Source of the DNA: Pseudomonadota bacterium
GTDB lineage: Bacteria; Pseudomonadota; Gammaproteobacteria; Steroidobacterales; Steroidobacteraceae
Assembly (NCBI GenBank): GCA_018241455.1
Contig: JAFEDW010000089.1
Location: 1 to 7,913, forward strand
Length of the DNA stretch: 7,913 bases
Direction: 5' to 3'
Below are positions 1-6,655 of the stretch, in pieces. Numbering within the stretch: the stretch's first letter is position 1; every line of letters starts with the position of its first letter. The translations under genes and the position numbers were made by a program. Below the pieces are notes generated by a model. That model searched no databases. It was not told where the DNA came from and saw nothing but the letters and a program-made list of their open reading frames with translations.

Positions 1-1972
1 TGCCGTACGACGCACCGGCTTCCCACAGCAGGTCGTAGACCGACAGCAGGTGTTCAACCGGAACGTGCAATTCCCAACCGAGCTCGCCCATGTAGTTGAC
101 GCGCAGCGCGATGGCGCGGGTGTAGCCGATCTCGATATTGCGCATCGACAGCCACGGAAATGCGGTGTTGGAAAGATCTGCCGGCGTCAGCCTTGCAAGC
201 AACTCACGCGACTTCGGGCCTACTACGATGAGCGTTCCGTACCGCGCGGACTGGTTTTCAATGTGCACGCCCTCGCCGGCGGGCAGATGCTCACGCAGCC
301 AGTGCTCGTCGTGGCGCTCGCCCGCGGCGGCGCTGATCAGCCAGAAACGATCGGGCGCGAAACCGGTCAGCGTCATCTCGGTGACGATACCGCCCGTTGG
401 CGCGCAGAAATAGTTCAACGCCGTGCGCCCCGGCTTCGGCACGACGCCGGCGACCATGTGATCGAGCCACGCGGCGGCTCCAGCGCCGCTGACTTCGAAT
501 TTCGTGAACCCCGGCAAGTCGAGTACCGCGACGCGCTTCTGGACCGCTTCGCATTCGCGCTTGACCGCCGCGTGCCAGGCCGGTCGGCGGAATGACAGCT
601 CACGGCCCTCGATCGCATCGCCCGCCTGCGGAAAATACACCGCGCGTTCCCAGCCGCCGCGCGCGCCGAAGCGCGCGCCCTTGTCCTTGAGTCGCTGGTA
701 AACCGGCGAGCTCTTCGCCGGCCGCCCGGCCGCGCGCTCTTCGGCCGGATAGCCGATGCCGTATTCGTGCTGGTACGTCTCGATCGCTTTCGCCAGCGTG
801 TACTTGTGGTTCGCGAATTCCAGGTAGCGGCGCGAATCGAGCGGCCACATGTCCCACTCGGGCTGGCCGCGCGCCACCCATTCCGCGATGCACTTGCCGG
901 CGCCGCCCGCCTGCGCGATGCCGAACGTAAACGCGCAGCAGTGGAAGAAACCGGGCAGTCCCGGCGCCGGGCCGATCAGCGGATTGCCATCCGGCGCATA
1001 CGGAATCGGGCCGTTGATCACCGTCTTGACGCCGACGGTACTCAGGATCGGGATGCGCTCGCAGGCCGCCTCGATGTATTTCTCCAGCCGGCCGGTGTCG
1101 TCGTCGAACAGCTGGTGCGCGAACTCATCCGGGATGCGGTCGAGCCAGTGCGCCGTCGCCTGCCATTCATACGGGCCCAGGATCAGCCCGTGCCGCTCCT
1201 GCCGCAGGTAGTAGCTGACATCAGGGTCGCGCACCAGCGGCAGCCGCGACGCGCCGCGCGCCACCAGTTCGGGGATGTCTTCGGTCACCAGGTACTGGTG
1301 CGAGAGCGTCACGATCGGCAGGTAGACGCCGACCAGCGCCGCGATCTCGCCGCCGCGGTAGCCCGCCGCATTGATGACCGATTGTGCGGTGATCGTGCCC
1401 TGCGTCGTGTCGATGCGCCATTCACCGGACGGCTTGCGGCTGATTGCCGTGACGCGCGTCTTGCGATGGATCTCCGCGCCCGCATCGCGCGCGCCCTTGG
1501 CCAGTGCCTGCGTCATCTGGGCCGGATCGATGTCACCATCGAACGGATCGTACAGGCCGGCGAGGATGCCGTCGGTCGTCAGGAACGGATGCCGTCGCGT
1601 GATCTCCGCCGGCACCAGCATCTCGAACTCGATGCCTTGTGCGCGCGCCTGCGAGACCACGTGGCGGAATTCATCGACGCGCTCGTTCGTGTGCGCGAGG
1701 CGGATGCTGCCGGTGACGTGATAGTTGATGTCGTAGCCGACGCGTTGGCTAAGTTCGCCATACAGTCGCGTGCTGTGCCGCTGCAGCTTGATCAGGTTCC
1801 AGGAGGTCGAGAAATTCGGGCAGTTGCCGGCAGCGTGCCAGGTGGATCCGGCGGTGAGTTCATCGCGCTCAAGCAACACTACATCGGTAACGCCCAGTTG
1901 CGTGAGATGGTAGAGTGCAGAACAGCCAACCGCTCCTCCTCCAATAACAACGACTTGTGCGTGACTCTTCAT
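1..1972 (-). CDS. Dimethylglycine/sarcosine dehydrogenase-type FAD oxidoreductase with GcvT domain (C-terminus cut by window edge)
   Basis: Predicted cytosolic flavoenzyme that oxidises an N-methyl group of a tertiary or secondary amine and passes the one-carbon unit to tetrahydrofolate. The frame is open from ATG 1972 to the window edge, giving 657 residues; alignment by eye with the downstream-numbered paralogue (2002-4461) suggests about 160 C-terminal residues are missing. Visible parts: Rossmann FAD motif GGGAVG at 11-16 with acidic Glu35 ending the second strand; STWHAAG at 43-49, whose His46 matches the histidine that carries covalent FAD in dimethylglycine dehydrogenase; C-terminal flavin segment TFGIAQAGGAGK at 349-360; then the aminomethyltransferase part with YMGELGWELHVP at 627-638. 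It is the last visible gene of the minus-strand operon, 29 bp after its neighbour. No good Shine-Dalgarno precedes the ATG, and the first roughly 35 codons are less GC-rich than the rest. Substrate is unknown; dimethylglycine, sarcosine or a related methylamine are all possible. Confidence 0.9.
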   Translation of the reverse strand, partial: MKSHAQVVVIGGGAVGCSALYHLTQLGVTDVVLLERDELTAGSTWHAAGNCPNFSTSWNLIKLQRHSTRLYGELSQRVGYDINYHVTGSIRLAHTNERVDEFRHVVSQARAQGIEFEMLVPAEITRRHPFLTTDGILAGLYDPFDGDIDPAQMTQALAKGARDAGAEIHRKTRVTAISRKPSGEWRIDTTQGTITAQSVINAAGYRGGEIAALVGVYLPIVTLSHQYLVTEDIPELVARGASRLPLVRDPDVSYYLRQERHGLILGPYEWQATAHWLDRIPDEFAHQLFDDDTGRLEKYIEAACERIPILSTVGVKTVINGPIPYAPDGNPLIGPAPGLPGFFHCCAFTFGIAQAGGAGKCIAEWVARGQPEWDMWPLDSRRYLEFANHKYTLAKAIETYQHEYGIGYPAEERAAGRPAKSSPVYQRLKDKGARFGARGGWERAVYFPQAGDAIEGRELSFRRPAWHAAVKRECEAVQKRVAVLDLPGFTKFEVSGAGAAAWLDHMVAGVVPKPGRTALNYFCAPTGGIVTEMTLTGFAPDRFWLISAAAGERHDEHWLREHLPAGEGVHIENQSARYGTLIVVGPKSRELLARLTPADLSNTAFPWLSMRNIEIGYTRAIALRVNYMGELGWELHVPVEHLLSVYDLLWEAGASYG

Positions 1973-2001
1973 AGATTACTTTACACCATGGATTCGCGGC
2001 G

Positions 2002-4461
2002 CTAACTCTTGATGCGCTCGTTCTTCGGGTCGTACCACGGTTGCAGCTGCACGGCGGCCGGGTAACGCTGGCAGGCGACCTCGATCTCCCAACGGCCCGA
2101 TTCGAGCCACTCGCGCGTGACGCCGGACTCGTCATTCACGTAGCCCATGCCGAGCGAGCGGCCCAGGCGGTGTCCCCAGGCGCCCGACTTGATCGAGCCG
2201 ACGATGCGGCCGTCACGAATGATCGGCTCTTCGTGATACAGCAACGGCGCGCGCTCGGAAGAATCGTCCAGCATCACCTGCACCAGCCGCTTCGGCAGCG
2301 TGCCGCGCGCGCGTTGCGCGAGCAGCGCGTCGCGCCCGGTGAAGCCGCCAGGCTTGTCCCAGGCCACGGTGAAACCCAGGCCCCCTTCGAGCGGCGTGTC
2401 TTCATCGCCGATGTCGTGGCTCCAGTGCCGGTAGCCCTTTTCGACGCGGCAGGCGCCCATCGCATGGTAGCCCGCATGGCGCAAACCGTACGCTTCGCCC
2501 GCGGCCACGATGCGCTCGTAGACATCGAGGCAATGCTCGGCCGGCAGGTAGAGTTCCCAGCCCAGCTCACCGACATAGGTGATGCGGCTGGCGCGCACGA
2601 AGGCATAGCCGATTTCGATCTCGCGCGAGACGCCGAATGGATGCGCAGCATTCGACAGGTCGGCCCCGGAGATGGCCTGCAACAAATCGCGCGAACGCGG
2701 ACCCATGATGCCCAGCATCGCGATGCCGGCCGTGACATCGGTGACCGTACAAAACGCCTCCGGCTGTGCGGCGATATGCCGGCGCAGCCAGGCGAGATCA
2801 CGCGTCTGGCAAATGGCCGAGGTCACGACCATGAACTCCTGCTCAGCGAGACGCGTGATCGTCAGGTCGGCCTCGATACCGCCGCGCTCATTGAGCCACT
2901 GCGTGTAGACGATGCGTCCGGGCGGCACATCGACATTCGCCGTCGAGAGTTGATTGAGGATGCGGCAAGCATCCCTCCCCTGCACGATGAATTTCGCGAA
3001 ACAGGTCTGGTCGAACAGCGCCACCGCATCACGCAGCGCGCGGCACTCGGCGCCGCAGGCGTCGAACCAGTTCTGCCGGCCGTAGGAATATTCGTAGCGC
3101 GGCGACGAGCCGGGCGCGGCAAACCAGTTGGGCCGCTCCCAGCCTGCGGTTTCGCCCATGCAGGCGCCGGCCGCGACCAGCCGGTCATGCAGTGGCGTGC
3201 GCCGCGCGTTGCGTGCCGTCTGGTACTGGTAGTACGGCCAGTGCATCGCGTACAGCAGGCCGAGCGATTCGACCGTGCGGTCGTGCAGGTAACGGCGGTT
3301 GGCCTGGAACGGCACGATGCGGCGCACGTCGACATCGCACAGGTCCAGCGGCGGGCGTCGATCGCGAATCCAGTCAGCCAGTACCTTGCCGACGCCACCG
3401 CTCGACTGGATGCCGATCGAGTTGAAGCCGGTGGCGACGAACAGGTCACGCACTTCAGGCGTTTCGCCGACGTAGTAGCGATCGTCCGGCGTGAAGCTCT
3501 CCGGGCCGTTGAAGAACAGCTGGATGCCCGCATCAGCCAGCGCCGGCACGCGCCGGATCGCCGCGTTCAGGATCGGCTCGAAGTGATCGTAGTCTTCGGG
3601 CAGCGTCTCGAAGCTGAAATCATCCGGAATGCCCTGCATGCCCCAGGGCTTCGCCACGGGTTCGAAGCAGCCCATCAGCAACTTGCCGGCGTCTTCCTTG
3701 TAGTAGGCACATTCGTCCTGCACGCGCAGCACCGGCAGGTTGCCGGGCAGGCCCTGCATCGGCTCGGTGACGATGTAGAAATGCTCGGCCGCGTGCAGCG
3801 GCACCGCGACACCGATATCGCGCGCGATCTTGTGGGACCACATGCCGGCGCACAGCACGACGGTGTCGGCGGCGATGAAGCCGTCGCACGTCTCGACGCC
3901 GATCGCCCGGCCGCGCTCGACGCGGATCTTCGTGACCGCCGTGTTCTCGAACATGCGCGCGCCACGCTGCTTCGCGCCCTTGGCCAGTGCCTGCGTCGTG
4001 TCGATTGGATTGGTCTGGCCGTCCTTGGCCAGGAATACGCCACCGACCAGGTCGTCGACCCGCAGCAAGGGCCAGCGTTCCTTGATCTCGCCCACGCTGA
4101 GCACATCGATCTCGAGGCCGAAGGTCTTGCCCATCGAGGCGCCGCGCTTCAGTTCCTCGAAGCGCGCCGGCGTCGTGGCCGTGCTGACCGAGCCGTTCTG
4201 CCGGAAACCGGTGGCCTGCCCGGTCTCGGCCTCGAGCGAGCGATAGAGTTCGGCCGTGTACTTCGCCAGCTCGGTCAGGTTGCGCGTCGCGCGCAGCTGG
4301 CCGACGAGGCCCGCGGCATGCCAGGTCGTGCCCGAGGTCAGCTTGCTGCGCTCGAGCAGCACGACATCGGTGACACCGATCTTCGTCAGGTGATAGGCAA
4401 TCGAGCAGCCAGCGACGCCGCCGCCGATGATCACGACGCTGGCGCGATCCGGGATCGACAT
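2002..4461 (-). CDS. Dimethylglycine/sarcosine dehydrogenase-type FAD oxidoreductase fused to aminomethyltransferase domain
   Basis: Complete 819-residue protein, the usual length for bacterial dimethylglycine/sarcosine dehydrogenases. Domains in order: FAD-binding DAO domain about 8-365 (GGGVAG at 13-18, Glu37, TTWHAAG at 45-51 with His48 as the likely covalent-FAD histidine, and GFNSIGIQSSGGVGK at 345-359); a short linking FAO_M-type segment about 368-423; GcvT folate-binding domain about 425-705 with YVGELGWELYLP at 629-640 and an EKGYRHW...EDTPLEGGLGF stretch at 674-697; C-terminal GcvT barrel about 715-810. Known family role: oxidative N-demethylation with electrons going to ETF or O2 and the methylene unit to tetrahydrofolate. 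The ATG lies 6 bp after the MttB-like gene's TAG stop and in the same frame; a weak AGG lies 5 bases before it. It ends in TAG, 29 bp before the next flavoprotein gene. The ATRNLTELAKYTAELY stretch after the HAAG motif resembles sarcosine/dimethylglycine dehydrogenases more than the paralogue does. Exact substrate cannot be read from sequence. Confidence 0.94.
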   Translation of the reverse strand: MSIPDRASVVIIGGGVAGCSIAYHLTKIGVTDVVLLERSKLTSGTTWHAAGLVGQLRATRNLTELAKYTAELYRSLEAETGQATGFRQNGSVSTATTPARFEELKRGASMGKTFGLEIDVLSVGEIKERWPLLRVDDLVGGVFLAKDGQTNPIDTTQALAKGAKQRGARMFENTAVTKIRVERGRAIGVETCDGFIAADTVVLCAGMWSHKIARDIGVAVPLHAAEHFYIVTEPMQGLPGNLPVLRVQDECAYYKEDAGKLLMGCFEPVAKPWGMQGIPDDFSFETLPEDYDHFEPILNAAIRRVPALADAGIQLFFNGPESFTPDDRYYVGETPEVRDLFVATGFNSIGIQSSGGVGKVLADWIRDRRPPLDLCDVDVRRIVPFQANRRYLHDRTVESLGLLYAMHWPYYQYQTARNARRTPLHDRLVAAGACMGETAGWERPNWFAAPGSSPRYEYSYGRQNWFDACGAECRALRDAVALFDQTCFAKFIVQGRDACRILNQLSTANVDVPPGRIVYTQWLNERGGIEADLTITRLAEQEFMVVTSAICQTRDLAWLRRHIAAQPEAFCTVTDVTAGIAMLGIMGPRSRDLLQAISGADLSNAAHPFGVSREIEIGYAFVRASRITYVGELGWELYLPAEHCLDVYERIVAAGEAYGLRHAGYHAMGACRVEKGYRHWSHDIGDEDTPLEGGLGFTVAWDKPGGFTGRDALLAQRARGTLPKRLVQVMLDDSSERAPLLYHEEPIIRDGRIVGSIKSGAWGHRLGRSLGMGYVNDESGVTREWLESGRWEIEVACQRYPAAVQLQPWYDPKNERIKS

Positions 4462-4467
4462 CAGCGC

Positions 4468-6033
4468 CTACAATCCCTTCGGCCGCATGCCTTCGCGCGG
4501 CAGCCGCACCGGGAAGCGGCGGCGGATATCCGCGTCGACGGCTTCCGGCACGTGGGCCGGAAAATGATTGGCGAGGATCTCGGCCACCTTGCGCGCGGCG
4601 CGTTCGGTAATGTCGGTCGAACCCTGCTCGGTCCATTCGTTCGGGCTGCGCCGGTCGCCGACTGTCGGATACAGGTATTCCGTCTGCATCAGTTGCAGCG
4701 TCTGGTCGCTCCCGAGGAAATGCCCCGGACCGTTGAGGCAGACATCTTTTATGGTCTCGAACGAGAGCCGCTCTTCGCTGACCTCGATGCCTTTGATCGT
4801 GCGCTGTGCCGCGCCGATGATGTCGTTGTCGATGACCAGGCTCTCGAGCGAATAGCCGAGCAGGCTGGCGTGCATGCCGGCCGATTCGTAGATCATGTTG
4901 ACGCCCGAGTTGCCGACCAGCGCGTGGTTCAGCGCCTTTTCCGCGCCCGACTGGCCGTCGGGGATCTTCGAGTCGGTCATGCCCGAGGCCGTGCCGCCGG
5001 TGAGATCATAGAAATTGGCCATCTGCCCCGCCGCCGACGACAACAGCGCCTGCTCCGGGCTCCCGCCCGACATTGCGCCGGTGCGCAGGTCGGATACGAA
5101 GCACCAGGTGCCGAAGATCGCCGGAGCCCCTGGCTTGATCGCATTCACGTACACGAGGCCGGCGAGCACCTCGGCGACTTCCTGCGCCAGCGCGCCGGCG
5201 AGCGCCGCGGGCGCGGTGGCGCCGGCCTGCCCCGCCGACAGCAGCAGCACCGGCATGCCGCCGCGTACCGCCACTTCGAGGCAGCGGCAGGCGTCGGTCG
5301 CGAATTTCATCGGCGGCACGACGAAGCAGTTCGACTGGCTGACGAACGGCCGTTCGCGCCACTGCTTCTCGCCGCCGGCGATCGCATGCAGCATCTGCAG
5401 CGAGGCCTCGAGCTGCTCGGGCGCGACCCAGCTGCTGCCGACGTGCTTGGTCGTGCTCATGACCGAGGCGTAGCAGGTGTTGAAATCCATCTCGAACGGA
5501 TCGGGAATGTCTCGCGGCACGACCGCGCGCTGGAAGAAATGGATGTGGTCCATCAGGTCGACGATGCGGCCAATGTTGTACAGGTCCTGGATCATCGACT
5601 GCCGGTAGCTGCCGTTCGCATCGACCATGTTGACGGCCGCGCCGGCCGTGCCGAAATAGGCGCGCTTGCCCCAGGGTTCGAGATCGTGCTTGCGATCCTG
5701 CCCTGGCAACACGAAGTGCCGAGCCGCCTTGGCGATCGTGTCTTCCACCAGCGATTGCGGATACAGCAGCCGGCCTTGCGGGCTCAATATGGCACCGGCT
5801 CTGGTCATGATCTCGATGCCCGACGGCGTCGCATCGGCCAGCCCCACTTCCGACAACAGGCGCAGCGCCGTGTGATGGATTTGCTGCACGTCGCTGTCGC
5901 TCAAAGGCCGATACCGGCCGCTGGTCATTCCAGGTCGAACCGGACGCAGATGATCGGGCAGCGGGCCGGCGCGCTCGGCCCGGCGGGCATCGCGCCCCGA
6001 GGGGCGCCGGGCTACAATCGGTGCATTGCTCAC
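4468..6033 (-). CDS. Trimethylamine methyltransferase (MttB) superfamily protein, non-pyrrolysine type
   Basis: Predicted 521-residue soluble methyltransferase of the MttB superfamily, whose studied members move a methyl group from trimethylamine, glycine betaine, proline betaine or carnitine to a corrinoid protein. Recognisable family stretches (GTG numbering): HLRPVRPG about 28-35, KHVGSSW about 196-202, SAGQAGATAPAALAG about 266-280, GAPAIFGT and SDLRTGAMSGG about 302-323, GMTDSKIPDGQSG about 351-363, and YESAGMHASLLG about 382-393. No in-frame TAG interrupts it, so it is not the pyrrolysine enzyme. I choose GTG 6033 over ATG 6057 because AGGAG lies 7 bases upstream, and over the internal ATG at 5928 because that would remove the conserved ARR...HLRPVRPG stretch. 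It heads the operon with two demethylating flavoproteins and faces the HD gene across 37 bp. No corrinoid partner is in the window. Substrate is unassigned; a quaternary or tertiary methylamine is inferred from family and context. Confidence 0.9.
   Translation of the reverse strand: MSNAPIVARRPSGRDARRAERAGPLPDHLRPVRPGMTSGRYRPLSDSDVQQIHHTALRLLSEVGLADATPSGIEIMTRAGAILSPQGRLLYPQSLVEDTIAKAARHFVLPGQDRKHDLEPWGKRAYFGTAGAAVNMVDANGSYRQSMIQDLYNIGRIVDLMDHIHFFQRAVVPRDIPDPFEMDFNTCYASVMSTTKHVGSSWVAPEQLEASLQMLHAIAGGEKQWRERPFVSQSNCFVVPPMKFATDACRCLEVAVRGGMPVLLLSAGQAGATAPAALAGALAQEVAEVLAGLVYVNAIKPGAPAIFGTWCFVSDLRTGAMSGGSPEQALLSSAAGQMANFYDLTGGTASGMTDSKIPDGQSGAEKALNHALVGNSGVNMIYESAGMHASLLGYSLESLVIDNDIIGAAQRTIKGIEVSEERLSFETIKDVCLNGPGHFLGSDQTLQLMQTEYLYPTVGDRRSPNEWTEQGSTDITERAARKVAEILANHFPAHVPEAVDADIRRRFPVRLPREGMRPKGL
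5992..6007. repeat. Perfect 7-bp inverted repeat within the MttB-like gene's first codons
   Basis: GCGCCCC-GA-GGGGCGC is perfectly symmetrical with a 2-base centre, or a 6-bp stem with a CGAG loop as RNA. It falls about 26-41 bases inside the MttB-like coding region, in the Arg-rich codons, and just upstream of a possible plus-strand -10 element for the HD gene. It could be an operator or an mRNA stem, but in GC-rich coding DNA such symmetry also arises by chance. Confidence 0.35.
6013..6018 (+). promoter_or_regulatory. Possible -10 element (TACAAT) for the HD-domain gene
   Basis: TACAAT matches the sigma-70 -10 consensus at five of six bases and stands out in a very GC-rich stretch. A start near 6025 would leave a leader of about 46 bases before the HD gene's ATG. 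No convincing -35 hexamer is found at the usual distance. It lies inside the first codons of the opposite MttB-like gene. Confidence 0.28.
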
Positions 6034-6040
6034 GCAGCTA

Positions 6041-6045
6041 CTCCT
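6041..6045 (-). promoter_or_regulatory. Shine-Dalgarno AGGAG that sets the GTG start of the MttB-like gene
   Basis: On the minus strand the order is AGGAG, TAGCTGC (7 bases), GTG at 6033. This is the best ribosome-binding site in the window. It lies inside the reading frame if ATG 6057 were used, which argues for initiation at GTG 6033. Confidence 0.75.
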
Positions 6046-6054
6046 GGAATCCAG
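6044..6054. promoter_or_regulatory. Palindrome CTGGAATCCAG in the divergent intergenic region (candidate operator)
   Basis: A perfect 5-bp inverted repeat around a central A sits in the middle of the 37-bp gap between the divergent MttB-like and HD genes and overlaps the edge of the MttB-like Shine-Dalgarno. The position suits a regulator that controls both directions. No regulator gene is in the window, and an 11-bp palindrome is short enough to occur by chance. Confidence 0.35.
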
Positions 6055-6062
6055 CACCGCGG

Positions 6063-6068
6063 ATTATC
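6063..6068 (-). promoter_or_regulatory. Possible -10 element (GATAAT) for the MttB-like/flavoprotein operon
   Basis: Read on the minus strand, GATAAT matches the -10 consensus at five of six bases. A transcript starting near 6056 would have a leader of about 22 bases containing the AGGAG site before GTG 6033, a sensible arrangement. The best upstream -35-like hexamer (CTGACG) is only 13 bases away, so the -35 side is weak. Confidence 0.35.
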
Positions 6069-6070
6069 GC

Positions 6071-6655
6071 ATGAACAGGCTCGTCAGTTTTACGCAGATG
6101 AAGGCGGGTACGCGCGAGGATTACCTGCTGCTGGACCAGTCGGAGCGCGATTTCGCGCGGCAGCTCCCCGACCGGGTCTTGCAGGCGATGCGCGACCTCG
6201 ACCATTCGGTCGAGGGCTATCCGGTCACCCGGCTGGAGCACAGCCTGCAATCGGCGACGCGCGCGCGCCGCGACGGCGCCGATGACGAACTGGTGCTGGC
6301 GGCGTTGATCCACGACATGGGCGACCTGCTGGCGCCCTACAACCACGCGGCAATCGCGGCCGCCGTCATCCGCCCCTACGTGCGCGAAGAAGTGCACTGG
6401 ATCGTCGAACAGCACGGGCTGTTTCAGACCTATTACTACGTGCACCACCTGGGCGGCGACCGGAACATGCGCGAACGGATGCGCGGTCATCGCTGGTATG
6501 AGCCTTGCGCGCATTTCTGCGAGCACTACGACCAGTGTTCCTTCGACCCGAAATACCCGAGCCTGCCGTTGGCCGAATTCGAGCCGCTGGTGCGCGACAT
6601 TTTCAGCCGTCCGGCGCACGATCCACGCTACACGGCGGCGGCCTGCGCCTGGTGA
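6071..6655 (+). CDS. HD-domain protein resembling PhnZ-type diiron oxygenases
   Basis: Predicted 194-residue cytosolic protein. HD motif HDMGD at 81-85. Candidate metal ligands are His57 (LEHSLQ), His81, Asp82, His92, His115 (EQHGLF) and Asp154 (HYDQCSFD). The His57-to-His81 gap of 24 residues equals His34-to-His58 in PhnZ, and extra histidines follow where the second iron's ligands are expected, so a mixed-valent diiron oxygenase is more likely than a simple HD phosphohydrolase, though the latter remains possible. The PhnZ Tyr24/Glu27 pair aligns here with Val47/Tyr50, and PhnZ His62 with Asp85, so the substrate probably differs. Aromatics cluster at 118-123 and 142-143. ATG 6071 is chosen because a TTG at 6026 would overlap the opposite gene's start; only a weak GCGGA precedes the ATG. 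It is divergent from the MttB-like operon, and its TGA overlaps the next gene's start. Confidence 0.88.
   Translation: MNRLVSFTQMKAGTREDYLLLDQSERDFARQLPDRVLQAMRDLDHSVEGYPVTRLEHSLQSATRARRDGADDELVLAALIHDMGDLLAPYNHAAIAAAVIRPYVREEVHWIVEQHGLFQTYYYVHHLGGDRNMRERMRGHRWYEPCAHFCEHYDQCSFDPKYPSLPLAEFEPLVRDIFSRPAHDPRYTAAACAW

Noticed and set aside
1929..1942. Purine-rich GGAGGAGGAG, like an internal ribosome site, in the partial flavoprotein gene
   Set aside because: It encodes the GGG of the FAD-binding loop, and no in-frame start codon follows at a suitable distance.
767..2005. A 412-residue plus-strand open frame
   Set aside because: It is antisense to the partial flavoprotein gene, whose minus-strand translation shows clear FAD and GcvT motifs; this frame shows none.
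4468..4470. TAG stop of the MttB-like gene as a pyrrolysine codon
   Set aside because: The protein already has its full family length and C-terminal end before this TAG, and Pyl in MttB is internal. Kept only as a low-probability readthrough idea.
3620..4636. A 338-residue minus-strand frame overlapping two genes
   Set aside because: It is a shifted frame of the complete flavoprotein and the end of the MttB-like gene, with low-complexity Arg/Ala content and no recognisable domain.
2041..6285. A 1414-residue plus-strand open frame spanning 4.2 kb
   Set aside because: It lies antisense to the MttB-like gene and the complete flavoprotein, runs across their start and stop sites, and reads as an Arg/Ala/Asp/His-rich shadow with no domain. 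Strong codon bias in GC-rich genes empties the opposite frame of stops.
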